Of a stretch of DNA of 64,000 bases, positions 50,913 through 60,222 are shown one piece after another. The stretch lies in assembly GCA_900768795.1 (NCBI GenBank), contig CAAGEH010000006.1:118976-182975 (forward strand), given 5' to 3'. This DNA is from an uncultured Collinsella sp. GTDB lineage: Bacteria; Actinomycetota; Coriobacteriia; Coriobacteriales; Coriobacteriaceae. The notes beneath the pieces were generated by a model. It was given only the letters and a program-made list of their open reading frames with translations. It searched no databases and was not told where the DNA came from. Within the stretch, counting starts at the first letter, position 1. Each line of letters starts with the position of its first letter. Position numbers and translations under genes: made by a program.

Positions 50913-53798
50913 CTATATCTCAGAGGTCTCCATCTTCATTTGGCGTTCGCGGTCGCGCTTGAGCATCGGTGCCAAGAACCTGCCTGTATAGCTCTCGGGG
51001 CACGCGGCAACTTTCTCGGGCGTGCCGGCAACCACAACGGTTCCACCGCCGTCACCGCCTTCGGGACCCATATCGATAATTCGATCCGCGACCTTGATGA
51101 CATCGAGATTGTGCTCGATTACCAGCACGGTGTTGCCCGCATCGACAAGGCGCTGCAAAACGTCAAGCAGCTGACGAACGTCCTCGAAATGCAGGCCCGT
51201 CGTCGGCTCATCCAGAATATAGAAGGTCTTGCCCGTCTGGCGGCGGTGCAACTCCTTAGCGAGCTTCACACGCTGCGCCTCGCCGCCCGAAAGCGTCGTC
51301 GCGGGCTGTCCCAAGCTCACGTAGCCGAGACCGACGTCATACAGCGTCTGTAGTTTGCGTTTGATCTGAGGAATATTCGCAAAGAATGCGAGCGCCTCCG
51401 AAACGCTCATGTCGAGCACGTCGGAAATCGTCTTACCGCGATACGTGACCTCAAGTGTCTCCCGGTTGTAGCGCTTGCCCCCGCAAACCTCGCACGGAAC
51501 GTAGATGTCGGGCAGGAAATGCATCTCGATTTTTATCTGTCCGTCGCCCTTACACGCTTCGCAACGTCCACCAGGCACATTGAATGAAAAACGACCGGGC
51601 GCATAGCCACGAGCTTTAGATTCAGGCGTGCTGGCGAACAGATTGCGCAGGTCGTCCCAAAGACCGATATACGTCGCGGGATTCGAGCGCGGAGTGCGAC
51701 CGATCGGCGATTGATCGATATCGATCACCTTGTCGATCTCTTCGATTCCCTCAATTTTCTTAAAAGTACCGACTGGCCGCGTGGAATGATGGATGGCGTT
51801 GGTGAGAGCGGGAGCAAGCGTATCGGTCACAAGCGAGCTCTTGCCCGAGCCCGAAACGCCCGTCACGACGGTAAATGTTCCGAACTCGATCTTTGCCGTA
51901 ACGTTTTTAAGGTTGTTGGTCTTAACACCCGAGATCTTCAAGCAACCGCGCTTGGGATTTCTCCGCTTATCGGGAACGCGAGTCATACGCTTACCGGTAA
52001 GGTACGCGCCGGTAAGCGAATCGGGCGATGCCATGATCTCGGAGGGCGTTCCCGCAGCGACCACGTTGCCGCCGTTCACACCCGCACCCGGCCCCATATC
52101 GATCACGTAGTCCGCTGCGCGAATCGTATCCTCGTCATGCTCGACGACGATTACGGTATTGCCGATATCGCGCAGCCGCTCGAGCGTTTTGATGAGGCGG
52201 TCGTTATCCCGTTGATGAAGGCCGATGGAAGGCTCGTCAAGAATATAGAGCACGCCCATAAGCCCCGCACCGATCTGCGTTGCCAAGCGGATGCGCTGCG
52301 CCTCGCCGCCCGAAAGCGTTGCCGAGGCACGATCGAGCGTTAGGTAGTCGAGGCCGACGTCCACGAGAAAGCGCAGACGCTCGACGATCTCTTTCACGAT
52401 GCGTCCGCCAATGAACTGTTGACGCTCCGTAAGCTCGAGCTTCTCAAAAAAGGCGAGGGACTCACGGCAGCTCATGCAGCAAACGTCGTAAATCGACTTG
52501 TCGCCAACGGTGACCGCCAGCATCTCGGGACGCAGGCGTGCCCCATGGCATGTCGTGCAGGGTTCCTCGCGAATGAACTTCTCCAACCGCGCCTTGGTGT
52601 TCTCGTTCGTCGTCTCGATATACCGCTCGTACAGGATATTGCGAACGCCGGAAAATTTTGTATCCCAATGGGATTCACGGCCGTCGAGCTTGCGATAATC
52701 GACGCGCATCTTCTTATCGCCCAGGCCGTCAAGAAATACCTTCTTCACGCGCGCCGGCAGGTCCTTCCAGGGCGTCTTTGGGTCAACGTGAAGATGCAGG
52801 CACAACGCGTTGAGAATCTGCGGAAAGTAGTTGCCGTTGCCGAAGAAGCTCCCGAACACGCCGTCCGCGACGGAAAGCGAAGGGTCGGTAATGAGCGCTT
52901 CGGCGTCGACAACCTTTTTGAATCCGAGTCCGTCGCATTCGGGGCAGGCGCCATACGGAGCGTTGAACGAAAAATCGCGCGGTTGCAGGTCATCAATGGA
53001 GTGACCGTGCTCAGGGCACGCAAGCGCCAAAGAATACTCCAGCAGTTCGCCTTCCGTCCCCTCAGGTGCATCTCGATCGGGAAGCAAATAGACCGACACG
53101 TTACCGTGCGCCAAGTTCGTCGCCTGTTCCACAGCCTCAACGATACGTCCGAGGGAATCCCCCTTGATAACGATGCGGTCGACGACGACCTCGATATCGT
53201 GCTTGAACTTCTTATCGAGTTCGATGGGGTCGTCAAGCGAGAGGACCGCTCCGTCAACGCGGACGCGACTGAACCCCTCCGACTTCAAATCCGAAAAGAG
53301 CTTTGTGAACTCGCCCTTGCGCCCGCGGACCACAGGAGCGAGAACAAACGCGCGATGCCCCTCCCCTGCCGCAAGAATCTTATCGGCAACCTGATCTGTC
53401 GTCTGGCGCTCGATTATTCGCCCGCACTCAGGACAATGCGGCACTCCGATACGGGCATAAAGAAGACGCAGGTAGTCATAGATTTCCGTAACCGTTCCCA
53501 CGGTTGAACGGGGATTTTTCGATGTGGTCTTTTGGTCGATGGAGACTGCGGGCGAAAGACCATCAATTGAATCCAGGTCGGGCTTATCCATCTGCCCGAG
53601 AAATTGGCGCGCATAGCTTGAGAGTGATTCGACATAGCGCCGTTGCCCCTCAGCGTAAATGGTGTCGAATGCGAGACTCGATTTGCCTGAACCGGATAAA
53701 CCGGTAATCACCACGAGCTTGTCGCGCGGAATAGTGACGTCAATATTACGCAGGTTATGTTCGCGCGCGCCACGGATACAAATCGACGTATCAGACAT
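50913..53798 (-). CDS. uvrA: excinuclease ABC subunit A
   Basis: A 961-residue damage-recognition ATPase of nucleotide excision repair. It has two ABC modules (Walker A GLSGSGKSSLAF and VTGVSGSGKSSLVT; signatures LSGGEAQRIRLA and LSGGEAQRVKLA) and zinc-binding Cys pairs (CPECGRI, CPECDGLGF, CEACKGDG with CEVCGGKRYN). Length matches the family. The ATG at 53798 follows AAGGGG by seven bases. A LexA-like box lies about 50 bases upstream, so induction by DNA damage is likely. Confidence 0.97.
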   Translation of the reverse strand: MSDTSICIRGAREHNLRNIDVTIPRDKLVVITGLSGSGKSSLAFDTIYAEGQRRYVESLSSYARQFLGQMDKPDLDSIDGLSPAVSIDQKTTSKNPRSTVGTVTEIYDYLRLLYARIGVPHCPECGRIIERQTTDQVADKILAAGEGHRAFVLAPVVRGRKGEFTKLFSDLKSEGFSRVRVDGAVLSLDDPIELDKKFKHDIEVVVDRIVIKGDSLGRIVEAVEQATNLAHGNVSVYLLPDRDAPEGTEGELLEYSLALACPEHGHSIDDLQPRDFSFNAPYGACPECDGLGFKKVVDAEALITDPSLSVADGVFGSFFGNGNYFPQILNALCLHLHVDPKTPWKDLPARVKKVFLDGLGDKKMRVDYRKLDGRESHWDTKFSGVRNILYERYIETTNENTKARLEKFIREEPCTTCHGARLRPEMLAVTVGDKSIYDVCCMSCRESLAFFEKLELTERQQFIGGRIVKEIVERLRFLVDVGLDYLTLDRASATLSGGEAQRIRLATQIGAGLMGVLYILDEPSIGLHQRDNDRLIKTLERLRDIGNTVIVVEHDEDTIRAADYVIDMGPGAGVNGGNVVAAGTPSEIMASPDSLTGAYLTGKRMTRVPDKRRNPKRGCLKISGVKTNNLKNVTAKIEFGTFTVVTGVSGSGKSSLVTDTLAPALTNAIHHSTRPVGTFKKIEGIEEIDKVIDIDQSPIGRTPRSNPATYIGLWDDLRNLFASTPESKARGYAPGRFSFNVPGGRCEACKGDGQIKIEMHFLPDIYVPCEVCGGKRYNRETLEVTYRGKTISDVLDMSVSEALAFFANIPQIKRKLQTLYDVGLGYVSLGQPATTLSGGEAQRVKLAKELHRRQTGKTFYILDEPTTGLHFEDVRQLLDVLQRLVDAGNTVLVIEHNLDVIKVADRIIDMGPEGGDGGGTVVVAGTPEKVAACPESYTGRFLAPMLKRDRERQMKMETSEI

Positions 53799-53846
53799 TT
53801 GCACACCCCTTTGTTCAAGTTCAGGATACCTAGTTTATCTCATTTA

Positions 53847-53860
53847 AAAACATATGTTCG
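53847..53860 (-). promoter_or_regulatory. LexA-like (SOS) box upstream of uvrA
   Basis: On the minus strand the 14-mer CGAACATATGTTTT matches the actinobacterial SOS consensus CGAAC-N4-GTTCG perfectly in the left half and at three of five positions in the right half. TTGAAT, a possible -35, lies immediately upstream, so LexA binding would block the promoter. Confidence 0.65.
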
Positions 53861-54014
53861 CATTCAATTTGGCAGACGCCTGAATCCGTTGAACGCATGC
53901 AGATTTGACCGTTTCGAAGGCCGTTACATGTACACGTCCAACATGGTGTTGAGTTTTGAGTTAACATGTTTTTTTAAACTAACCATAAAGAGCAGGTAAA
54001 TTCCGAGGTTTCGA

Positions 54015-56156
54015 ATGACACCGCACCATACAAGGGCCAATCTCGCGTCCGATCCACTTTGTGCCGCCATCATGCTACTGATCGCAGGCGGATATCTCCT
54101 CTGGTATCAGCATAAGCACGGCAAGCGCATAACGCCGACAGCAATCATATGGACACTCCCCTTTGTCGCTTCGGAAATCTTTGTTGCCGCCTTGTGCGTT
54201 ATGTGCATCTCGGATGCAAGCAACGAGGCGCTCCACTTTCACACCGCCGTCACGTTTCTGTGCGGCCTCGTCCCCCTACTTAGAGAGCCCGTCCTTGACT
54301 GGGTGGACGAACAGAAAGCCTCCATCGCTCCCGGACTGCTCTATCTTATTCGCGATGCCCTGATCATGGTCGTTACCAGCGTTCTCTCCGCCTATATCAT
54401 CGAGCTCGCCTGGAACAGCCAGGGACTTGGAAAAATAGCCCTCATTTATTTCTTTATTTCTACAGTCATTCTTCTTCTCATCATGGTGTTCCTGTACTTC
54501 TTGGGCATGCGCACGGGCGCGCTTTGTTGTTTGGTGCCGATAGCTTGCGTGGGTTTTGGCATCGCCCAGTATTTTGTCGTCCAGTTCAAGGGCGCCCCGA
54601 TCAAGCCAAGCGATCTACTTGCCCTCGGAACGGCAATGGCGGTGGGCTCGGGATACAAATACCGATTCACCACCGACATCATCAACGCCATCACCTATAC
54701 CGCAATCGCATGCGCTTTGCTCTCGCTCATACGCCCCAAACGAGCGGACGGGAACCTTCATCTCGGTCTTTCCATTACCGCTAATGTCCTTTTTGCCTGC
54801 ATCGCGTTCTCAATCGCGACGGGAATGTTCTCCACAGTCAAAATCGAAACGATCACCGGAGAAAGTTACGATCGTTGGTGGCCCCTTAACACGTATAACA
54901 ACCGGGGGTTTATCTCGACATTTACAGAAATCGCGCAGAATTTTGACATACAGGAGCCAAGCGGCTACAGCGACGCTGAAGCTCGCACTATTCAAAAACA
55001 GCTCGCAGACCAATACGATGCCGGATACGGAGCGACCCCGCAACGCATCGCAGCCGTAAAGCAATACAACGAGATTCACCCCACCGTTATCACCGTTATG
55101 AATGAAACGTTTACCGACCTGTCGTTCTATCAGGCGCTTAAAGACGCAGGCTACAATGGGCCACATAACTTCAACAACATCAACGATGCCCTTATCCGCG
55201 GGTCCCTTCTGGTCTCAATCACCGGTGGCGGAACAGCAAATTCAGAATTTGAATATCTCACCAATGACTCGATTGGCTTTATTGGCGAAGATAAAATTCC
55301 CTATAGCCTGTACAATCTCACCGATGTCGATAGTCTGACGAAGCAGCTGAGCAAACAGGGGTACAAGACGCTCGCGATGCACCCAAACCTCCCCGATAAC
55401 TGGAACCGCCAAACCGCGTACAAACGTCTCGGCTTCTCAAAATTCCTCGATATCGATGCCTTTAAAAACTGTCCCACATACCATTCGGGTGTAACGGACG
55501 GGTCTACATACAATAAGATTCTCGAAGAACTGAAGAAGACCGACAAGCCGATGACCATCCATGATGTCACCATGCAGAACCATGGAGGCTACGACCCGGG
55601 CACCGTCCCCGATGAAGACCTCACGCATTACGCACCCGCCGGACTCGATGACAGCGTCACCGCGCAAATGAACGTGTACCTCACGACGATCAACAAGGCG
55701 GACGAGGACCTCGGGGTGTTCCTCTCCGAGCTTAGGCAGCTCAATCGCCCCGTTGTGCTTGTATTCTTCGGTGACCATCAACCGAGCGTATCATCTGCCA
55801 TGAATGACCAGCTCAACCCGGGAGAAGACTCGTTCATTCACGCGCAGCGCCTATACAACTCCAATTATTTCGTATGGGCAAACTACGATGTCGCCGGATG
55901 CGACCAGGTAAGTCAAAACGAGACCATCGGCGCCAACGAGCTCTCCGCCCGCGTGCTCGAGCTTATCGGAGCGCCGTTGACCGACTATCAAAAGGCCCTG
56001 CTCCAGACCAGAAGCAGCGTTCCTGCGCTGAGCGCGATAAACTACGAGGGCGCCGATGGGCTTCGCTACGCTCTCGACGATAAAAAGAGCCAGTACGCAG
56101 GTGCAATAGACCAAATCAAGCGTCTGCAGTATCTCAACTTCGCGCGTCGAATTTAG
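54015..56156 (+). CDS. lipoteichoic-acid-synthase-type phosphoglycerol transferase
   Basis: A 713-residue membrane enzyme of the LtaS/alkaline-phosphatase superfamily. About eight helices occupy residues 15-265. The extracytoplasmic sulfatase-fold domain has the metal-binding Glu in VMNETFTDLS, the catalytic Thr in GGGTANSEFE and the acid-His pair in LVFFGDHQPS. Family members transfer glycerol phosphate from phosphatidylglycerol to a growing polymer or to glycans. It is monocistronic with its own terminator. Which polymer it builds cannot be told from the sequence. Confidence 0.88.
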   Translation: MTPHHTRANLASDPLCAAIMLLIAGGYLLWYQHKHGKRITPTAIIWTLPFVASEIFVAALCVMCISDASNEALHFHTAVTFLCGLVPLLREPVLDWVDEQKASIAPGLLYLIRDALIMVVTSVLSAYIIELAWNSQGLGKIALIYFFISTVILLLIMVFLYFLGMRTGALCCLVPIACVGFGIAQYFVVQFKGAPIKPSDLLALGTAMAVGSGYKYRFTTDIINAITYTAIACALLSLIRPKRADGNLHLGLSITANVLFACIAFSIATGMFSTVKIETITGESYDRWWPLNTYNNRGFISTFTEIAQNFDIQEPSGYSDAEARTIQKQLADQYDAGYGATPQRIAAVKQYNEIHPTVITVMNETFTDLSFYQALKDAGYNGPHNFNNINDALIRGSLLVSITGGGTANSEFEYLTNDSIGFIGEDKIPYSLYNLTDVDSLTKQLSKQGYKTLAMHPNLPDNWNRQTAYKRLGFSKFLDIDAFKNCPTYHSGVTDGSTYNKILEELKKTDKPMTIHDVTMQNHGGYDPGTVPDEDLTHYAPAGLDDSVTAQMNVYLTTINKADEDLGVFLSELRQLNRPVVLVFFGDHQPSVSSAMNDQLNPGEDSFIHAQRLYNSNYFVWANYDVAGCDQVSQNETIGANELSARVLELIGAPLTDYQKALLQTRSSVPALSAINYEGADGLRYALDDKKSQYAGAIDQIKRLQYLNFARRI

Positions 56157-56195
56157 GACTCGATAAGCAATTCGACTTAGCCGCCGCGCGCAAAC

Positions 56196-56243
56196 GCCAC
56201 CGTATACGCACGCTCAACGATGAGCCGCATACGGTGGCTTTCC
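56196..56243 (+). terminator. terminator after the LtaS-like gene
   Basis: A perfect 10-bp stem (56196-56205 with 56229-56238) and a 23-base loop are followed by TTTCCTGT. The T-run is short, so it is only moderately convincing. Confidence 0.55.
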
Positions 56244-56370
56244 TGTATCCCTCGCAAGCATCGCGGAGCTACGGGTACAATTGAATCCATATGTGCTTCG
56301 CCTTGCCATATCAGGCGTATCTGTCGTGACAACCATCCCGACCATTCCGGTTACATCTAGAGGAGCATCC

Positions 56371-57213
56371 ATGAGCTGCGAACATGCGACTGAAGCCGGC
56401 GGAAAAACCGCCCCAGAGCAGTTTGAAGAGAACAACCTATCGGAGGTGAAACGGGTAATCGCCGTTCTTTCCGGCAAAGGAGGCGTCGGCAAGTCCTTCA
56501 TAACCGGAGCGCTCGCCACCGAACTTGCGCGCAAGGGCAATACGGTCGGCATTCTCGATGCTGATATCACCGGACCCTCGATCCCAAAGATGCTTGGCAT
56601 GAGCGGACGACACGCGCATGCGCTCGGAAATCTTCTTCTTCCCGAAATTTCGGACCACGGCATCAAAGTGCTCTCGAGCAATCTGCTGCTCAAAAACGAA
56701 ACCGATCCGGTGCTGTGGCGCGGTCCCGTCATCGCCGGAGCTATTCGGCAGTTCTGGAGTGAAACCTCTTGGGGTCCGCTCGATTATCTGCTGGTCGATA
56801 TGCCCCCGGGTACGGGAGACGTCGCGCTCACGGTGTTCCAGAGCCTGCCTGTCGATGGTATCGTCATCGTCACAAGCCCCCAGGACCTCGTCTCGATGAT
56901 CGTGGCAAAAGCGGTCAACATGGCCGAGAAAATGAATATCCCCATTCTCGGCGTCATCGAGAATATGAGCTATGTCACCTGCCCTGACTGCGGAAAGAAA
57001 ATCGAGGTGTTCGGAAAAAGCAAACTCGATGAGGTCGCAAAAACCTACGGCATCGATGTGCTCGGCCGTCTTCCGATCGACCCCGCTCTCGCCGAGGCTT
57101 GCGACCGCGGAGAGATCGAGACGGCGCTTCCAGAGGGCGTTGTTAACCAAGCCCTCACCGCAGTTGAGGCAGTGGCGCCCCATGAGAGCAGCGAGAACAC
57201 CGAGGAACGATAG
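56371..57213 (+). CDS. mrp: Mrp/NBP35-family iron-sulfur carrier ATPase
   Basis: A 280-residue P-loop protein that delivers Fe-S clusters to target enzymes. The deviant Walker A GKGGVGKS is followed by LDADITGPS and VDMPPGTGD; the cluster-binding CxxC is in VTCPDCGKK. There is no N-terminal DUF59 domain. The ATG at 56371 follows AGAGGAG. It is directly followed by a flavoprotein gene (TAGATG junction), forming a three-gene run with two FAD proteins. Confidence 0.92.
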   Translation: MSCEHATEAGGKTAPEQFEENNLSEVKRVIAVLSGKGGVGKSFITGALATELARKGNTVGILDADITGPSIPKMLGMSGRHAHALGNLLLPEISDHGIKVLSSNLLLKNETDPVLWRGPVIAGAIRQFWSETSWGPLDYLLVDMPPGTGDVALTVFQSLPVDGIVIVTSPQDLVSMIVAKAVNMAEKMNIPILGVIENMSYVTCPDCGKKIEVFGKSKLDEVAKTYGIDVLGRLPIDPALAEACDRGEIETALPEGVVNQALTAVEAVAPHESSENTEER

Positions 57214-58509
57214 ATGCAGCATGCGACTGGTGCATCAAAGCCGTTCATCTGGGATGTCGTCGTCATAGGTGGCGGGGCTTCGGGTCTCTCTGCGGCGCTC
57301 GCCGCCGCAAGGGCGGGCAGTTCTGTCGCTGTTCTCGAGAACGATGTTGCCTGTGGCCTCTCCGTTCTCGCAACCGGCAACGGCCGCTGCAATCTATCCA
57401 ATATCGACTTGAACCCAAAGCATTACCTGCACCCCGATATCGCGAAACAGGTAATGGGGCAAGATGCCGAGCAAAACGTCGCGAGCTTTATGGACTCCAT
57501 CGGCGTCGTAGTGCGCGCGGAGGAAGATCGTCTCTATCCCGCCACGTTTCGAGCGGAGTCCGTGCGTGATGCGCTTCTGTCCGCGTGCACGCGCGAACAA
57601 GTCAAGCTGCTTCCCTGTCACAATACGGTTGATGCCGAGCCGCTTCCCTGGGGAAACGGCTGGCACCTTATCGTCGAGACGCCGGGTTCAAAATTGCACG
57701 TAAAATCACGCACGGATCGCAAGGCGAATCTGCGCGCCCTGCGCCGAGCCTTGATTGATGCCCCCAAGCGGCGCGTATCTGTCGAGGCACATCATGTCAT
57801 CCTTGCCGCAGGGGGCTCTTCTTCTCTTGTCGAGCTGTTCGAACTCCCAAGCATCCCCGTCAAACCTGTGCTCTGCCCGGTAGCGGCCGATATTCCTCTT
57901 GTTCCCAATGCCTTTGCAAACCTGTGCGGTCAGCGCGCAAGAGCCGGAATCACGCTTATCCGCAACAATCGCCCGATATGGAATGAAACCGGCGAGGTGC
58001 AGTTTCGCGCATATGGTATCTCCGGAATCGTTTCGTTTGACCTGTCGCGACGCATCGGCAACGACGACACCGTGCTCATCGACCTTTTCCCCGAATACAC
58101 GTGTGAACAGCTTTTCGAAGTGCTCAAAAACCGCTCGAAATCGATCGATTGCGCATCTTTTACCGAAACCGACTGGTTTGACGGCATGCTCACACGGGAG
58201 CTCACTGCCATCGTTCTCGCAGCAGCCAGATCGCTTCGCATCGATGCGCACGACCTCTGCAGACTTGCCAATCTGCTCAAGGGAATCGAGCTTTCCATTC
58301 GTGGCACCGCTGAGGAGGCGTCGGCCCAGGTGTCACGCGGAGGCATCTCGTTTGACTGCGTCGACCTCGAAATACTCGGTATTTTGCCATCCGTCGCCCC
58401 CGCGCTTTCCGCCTGCGGCGAGGCGCTCGATATGGATGCCGACTGCGGCGGATTCAATTTAGCCTGGGCATGGCTCTCAGGCATTCGTGCAGGAGCTCAT
58501 TGCCTATGA
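57214..58509 (+). CDS. BaiN/HI0933-family flavoprotein
   Basis: A 431-residue FAD-binding oxidoreductase. The dinucleotide fold is VVVIGGGASGLSAALAAARA; the family signature ATGNGRCNLSN is present, as is the second FAD-binding element near the end (CGEALDMDADCGGFNL). Members include BaiN of bile-acid 7-dehydroxylation but most are of unknown function, so that role should not be assumed. The start abuts the mrp stop, and the end overlaps the next start by four bases (ATGA). Confidence 0.85.
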   Translation: MQHATGASKPFIWDVVVIGGGASGLSAALAAARAGSSVAVLENDVACGLSVLATGNGRCNLSNIDLNPKHYLHPDIAKQVMGQDAEQNVASFMDSIGVVVRAEEDRLYPATFRAESVRDALLSACTREQVKLLPCHNTVDAEPLPWGNGWHLIVETPGSKLHVKSRTDRKANLRALRRALIDAPKRRVSVEAHHVILAAGGSSSLVELFELPSIPVKPVLCPVAADIPLVPNAFANLCGQRARAGITLIRNNRPIWNETGEVQFRAYGISGIVSFDLSRRIGNDDTVLIDLFPEYTCEQLFEVLKNRSKSIDCASFTETDWFDGMLTRELTAIVLAAARSLRIDAHDLCRLANLLKGIELSIRGTAEEASAQVSRGGISFDCVDLEILGILPSVAPALSACGEALDMDADCGGFNLAWAWLSGIRAGAHCL

Positions 58510-60146
58510 TTCAATTCAGTCAGATCACCGCGCCGCTCAATGCCTGTACCACGACCGAAAGCTGTCTAGCTTACGCACGCAACGTTCTCGTCAAAACATA
58601 TGGCATCAATCCTTTCGACCTCGTAGCACTTGAGCTCAAACGTAAATCGATCGATGCGCGCAAAAAGAGCAACGTTCATTTCACCTTGAGCGTTCGCGTT
58701 TCATTCGACTCATCGTTCGATGAATCCGCATATATCGAGCGATTGCCGAACAAGCTGCGGAGCCACGTCACCCGCGTATCGGTCACAGCACCCGAATTCC
58801 TTGCCCCGGTTCACCTCGCACCCACCATTCGACCCGTCGTTGTCGGAGCAGGATGCGCCGGCCTCTTTGCCGCGCTCACCCTAGCGCATGCAGGACTGGC
58901 TCCCATCCTTATCGAGCGCGGTGACGATGCCACGCGTCGAAAACAGGCTATAGACTCGTTTTACCGCTCGCGTGTACTCGACCCTGAAAGCAATATCCAA
59001 TTCGGGCTCGGCGGCGCGGGAACGTTCTCGGACGGCAAACTGCAAACCGGCACGAAGAACCCCCTTCATGCGCTCGTTCTCAAAACGTTTGTCGAACACG
59101 GCGCGCCGAAAGACGTCCTCTATGATGCAAAGCCTCACATCGGGTCGGACATTCTCCCAACAGTTGTTCAAAACATCTCAAATGAAATTGAAAAGATGGG
59201 CGGAACCGTTCGTTTTCGTTCGCGACTCACCGATATCGGACTCGATTCCTCAGGTGCAGTCAAATCTATACAGATTAACGATGATGAGGACATTCCCTGC
59301 AACCATCTTATTCTGGCCTGCGGTCATTCCGCACGCGATATTTTCAATCTGGTAAAGCGCCTCGATATAGCTCTCGAAAGAAAAACGTTTGCCATCGGCG
59401 CACGCATCGAGCACCTGCAACGCACTATCGACCGGGCGCAATACGGCAGCTCGGCGGGCCATCCGGCATTAGGGGCGGCTCCTTACAATCTCGTTGCCCA
59501 CCTCAACAACGGACGCAGTCTCTTTTCATTTTGCATGTGCCCCGGTGGTGAGGTTGTCGCCGCTACGTCAGCGGCCGAGGCCGTGGTAACCAACGGTGCA
59601 AGCGATAACGCCCGCGCCGGAAAAAATGCTAACTCGGCGCTTCTCGTAAACGTTTGTCCCGAAGACCTCGCCGGGGATGATCCCCTAGCAGGTGTTCGCC
59701 TCCAGCAAGATCTCGAGCATCGTGCATTCATTGCAGGAGGCAGCAACTATTCGGCACCCGCCCAGTTGGTCGGCGACTTCCTGAGGCACCGCCCTAGCGA
59801 AGGAACCGGGACCGTCAAGCCCACGTATCCTCTGGGAGTTGCATGGACCTCACTCGACGGACTTCTGCCCGACTACGTTCTCGATACGATGCGCGATGGC
59901 ATTCCGGCACTCAACTTAAAGCTCCACGGTTTCAACGACCGCAATGCCGTTCTCACAGGCTTGGAAACGCGTTCAAGCTCTCCGGTTCGCATGTGTCGAG
60001 ACAAAGCATGCCACGCCGTCAAGACCCCGGGCCTTTATCCTTGTGGTGAAGGAGCCGGATACGCAGGCGGCATCATGAGCGCCGCGACCGATGGCATCCG
60101 ATGCGCTCAAGCGCTCATCGACGACCTTACTGCTCAGAAAGCCTAG
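58506..60146 (+). CDS. COG2509-type FAD-dependent dehydrogenase
   Basis: A 546-residue flavoprotein. An N-terminal region of about 90 residues with a ferredoxin-like look (LDACARKKSNVHFTLSV type strands) precedes the FAD fold VVVGAGCAGLFAALTLA. The family hallmark GLGGAGTFSDGKLQTG is present. A late GEGAGYAGGIMSAATDG completes FAD binding. The family is conserved but uncharacterised. The ATG at 58506 overlaps the preceding stop by four bases, showing translational coupling with the BaiN-like gene. Confidence 0.85.
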   Translation: MIQFSQITAPLNACTTTESCLAYARNVLVKTYGINPFDLVALELKRKSIDARKKSNVHFTLSVRVSFDSSFDESAYIERLPNKLRSHVTRVSVTAPEFLAPVHLAPTIRPVVVGAGCAGLFAALTLAHAGLAPILIERGDDATRRKQAIDSFYRSRVLDPESNIQFGLGGAGTFSDGKLQTGTKNPLHALVLKTFVEHGAPKDVLYDAKPHIGSDILPTVVQNISNEIEKMGGTVRFRSRLTDIGLDSSGAVKSIQINDDEDIPCNHLILACGHSARDIFNLVKRLDIALERKTFAIGARIEHLQRTIDRAQYGSSAGHPALGAAPYNLVAHLNNGRSLFSFCMCPGGEVVAATSAAEAVVTNGASDNARAGKNANSALLVNVCPEDLAGDDPLAGVRLQQDLEHRAFIAGGSNYSAPAQLVGDFLRHRPSEGTGTVKPTYPLGVAWTSLDGLLPDYVLDTMRDGIPALNLKLHGFNDRNAVLTGLETRSSSPVRMCRDKACHAVKTPGLYPCGEGAGYAGGIMSAATDGIRCAQALIDDLTAQKA

Positions 60147-60222
60147 CGAGCAGTCCGATGGACTGCACCTTTCAAGCTGTCCTTATAGCCAAGCGCAAAC
60201 AGCCTTCAGGGGCAAGCGCGCG

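Noticed and set aside
57214..58509. Bile-acid dehydroxylation role for the BaiN-like protein
   Set aside because: The family is broad and no other bai gene is in the window. The neighbours are mrp and a COG2509 flavoprotein, so only the family name is supported.
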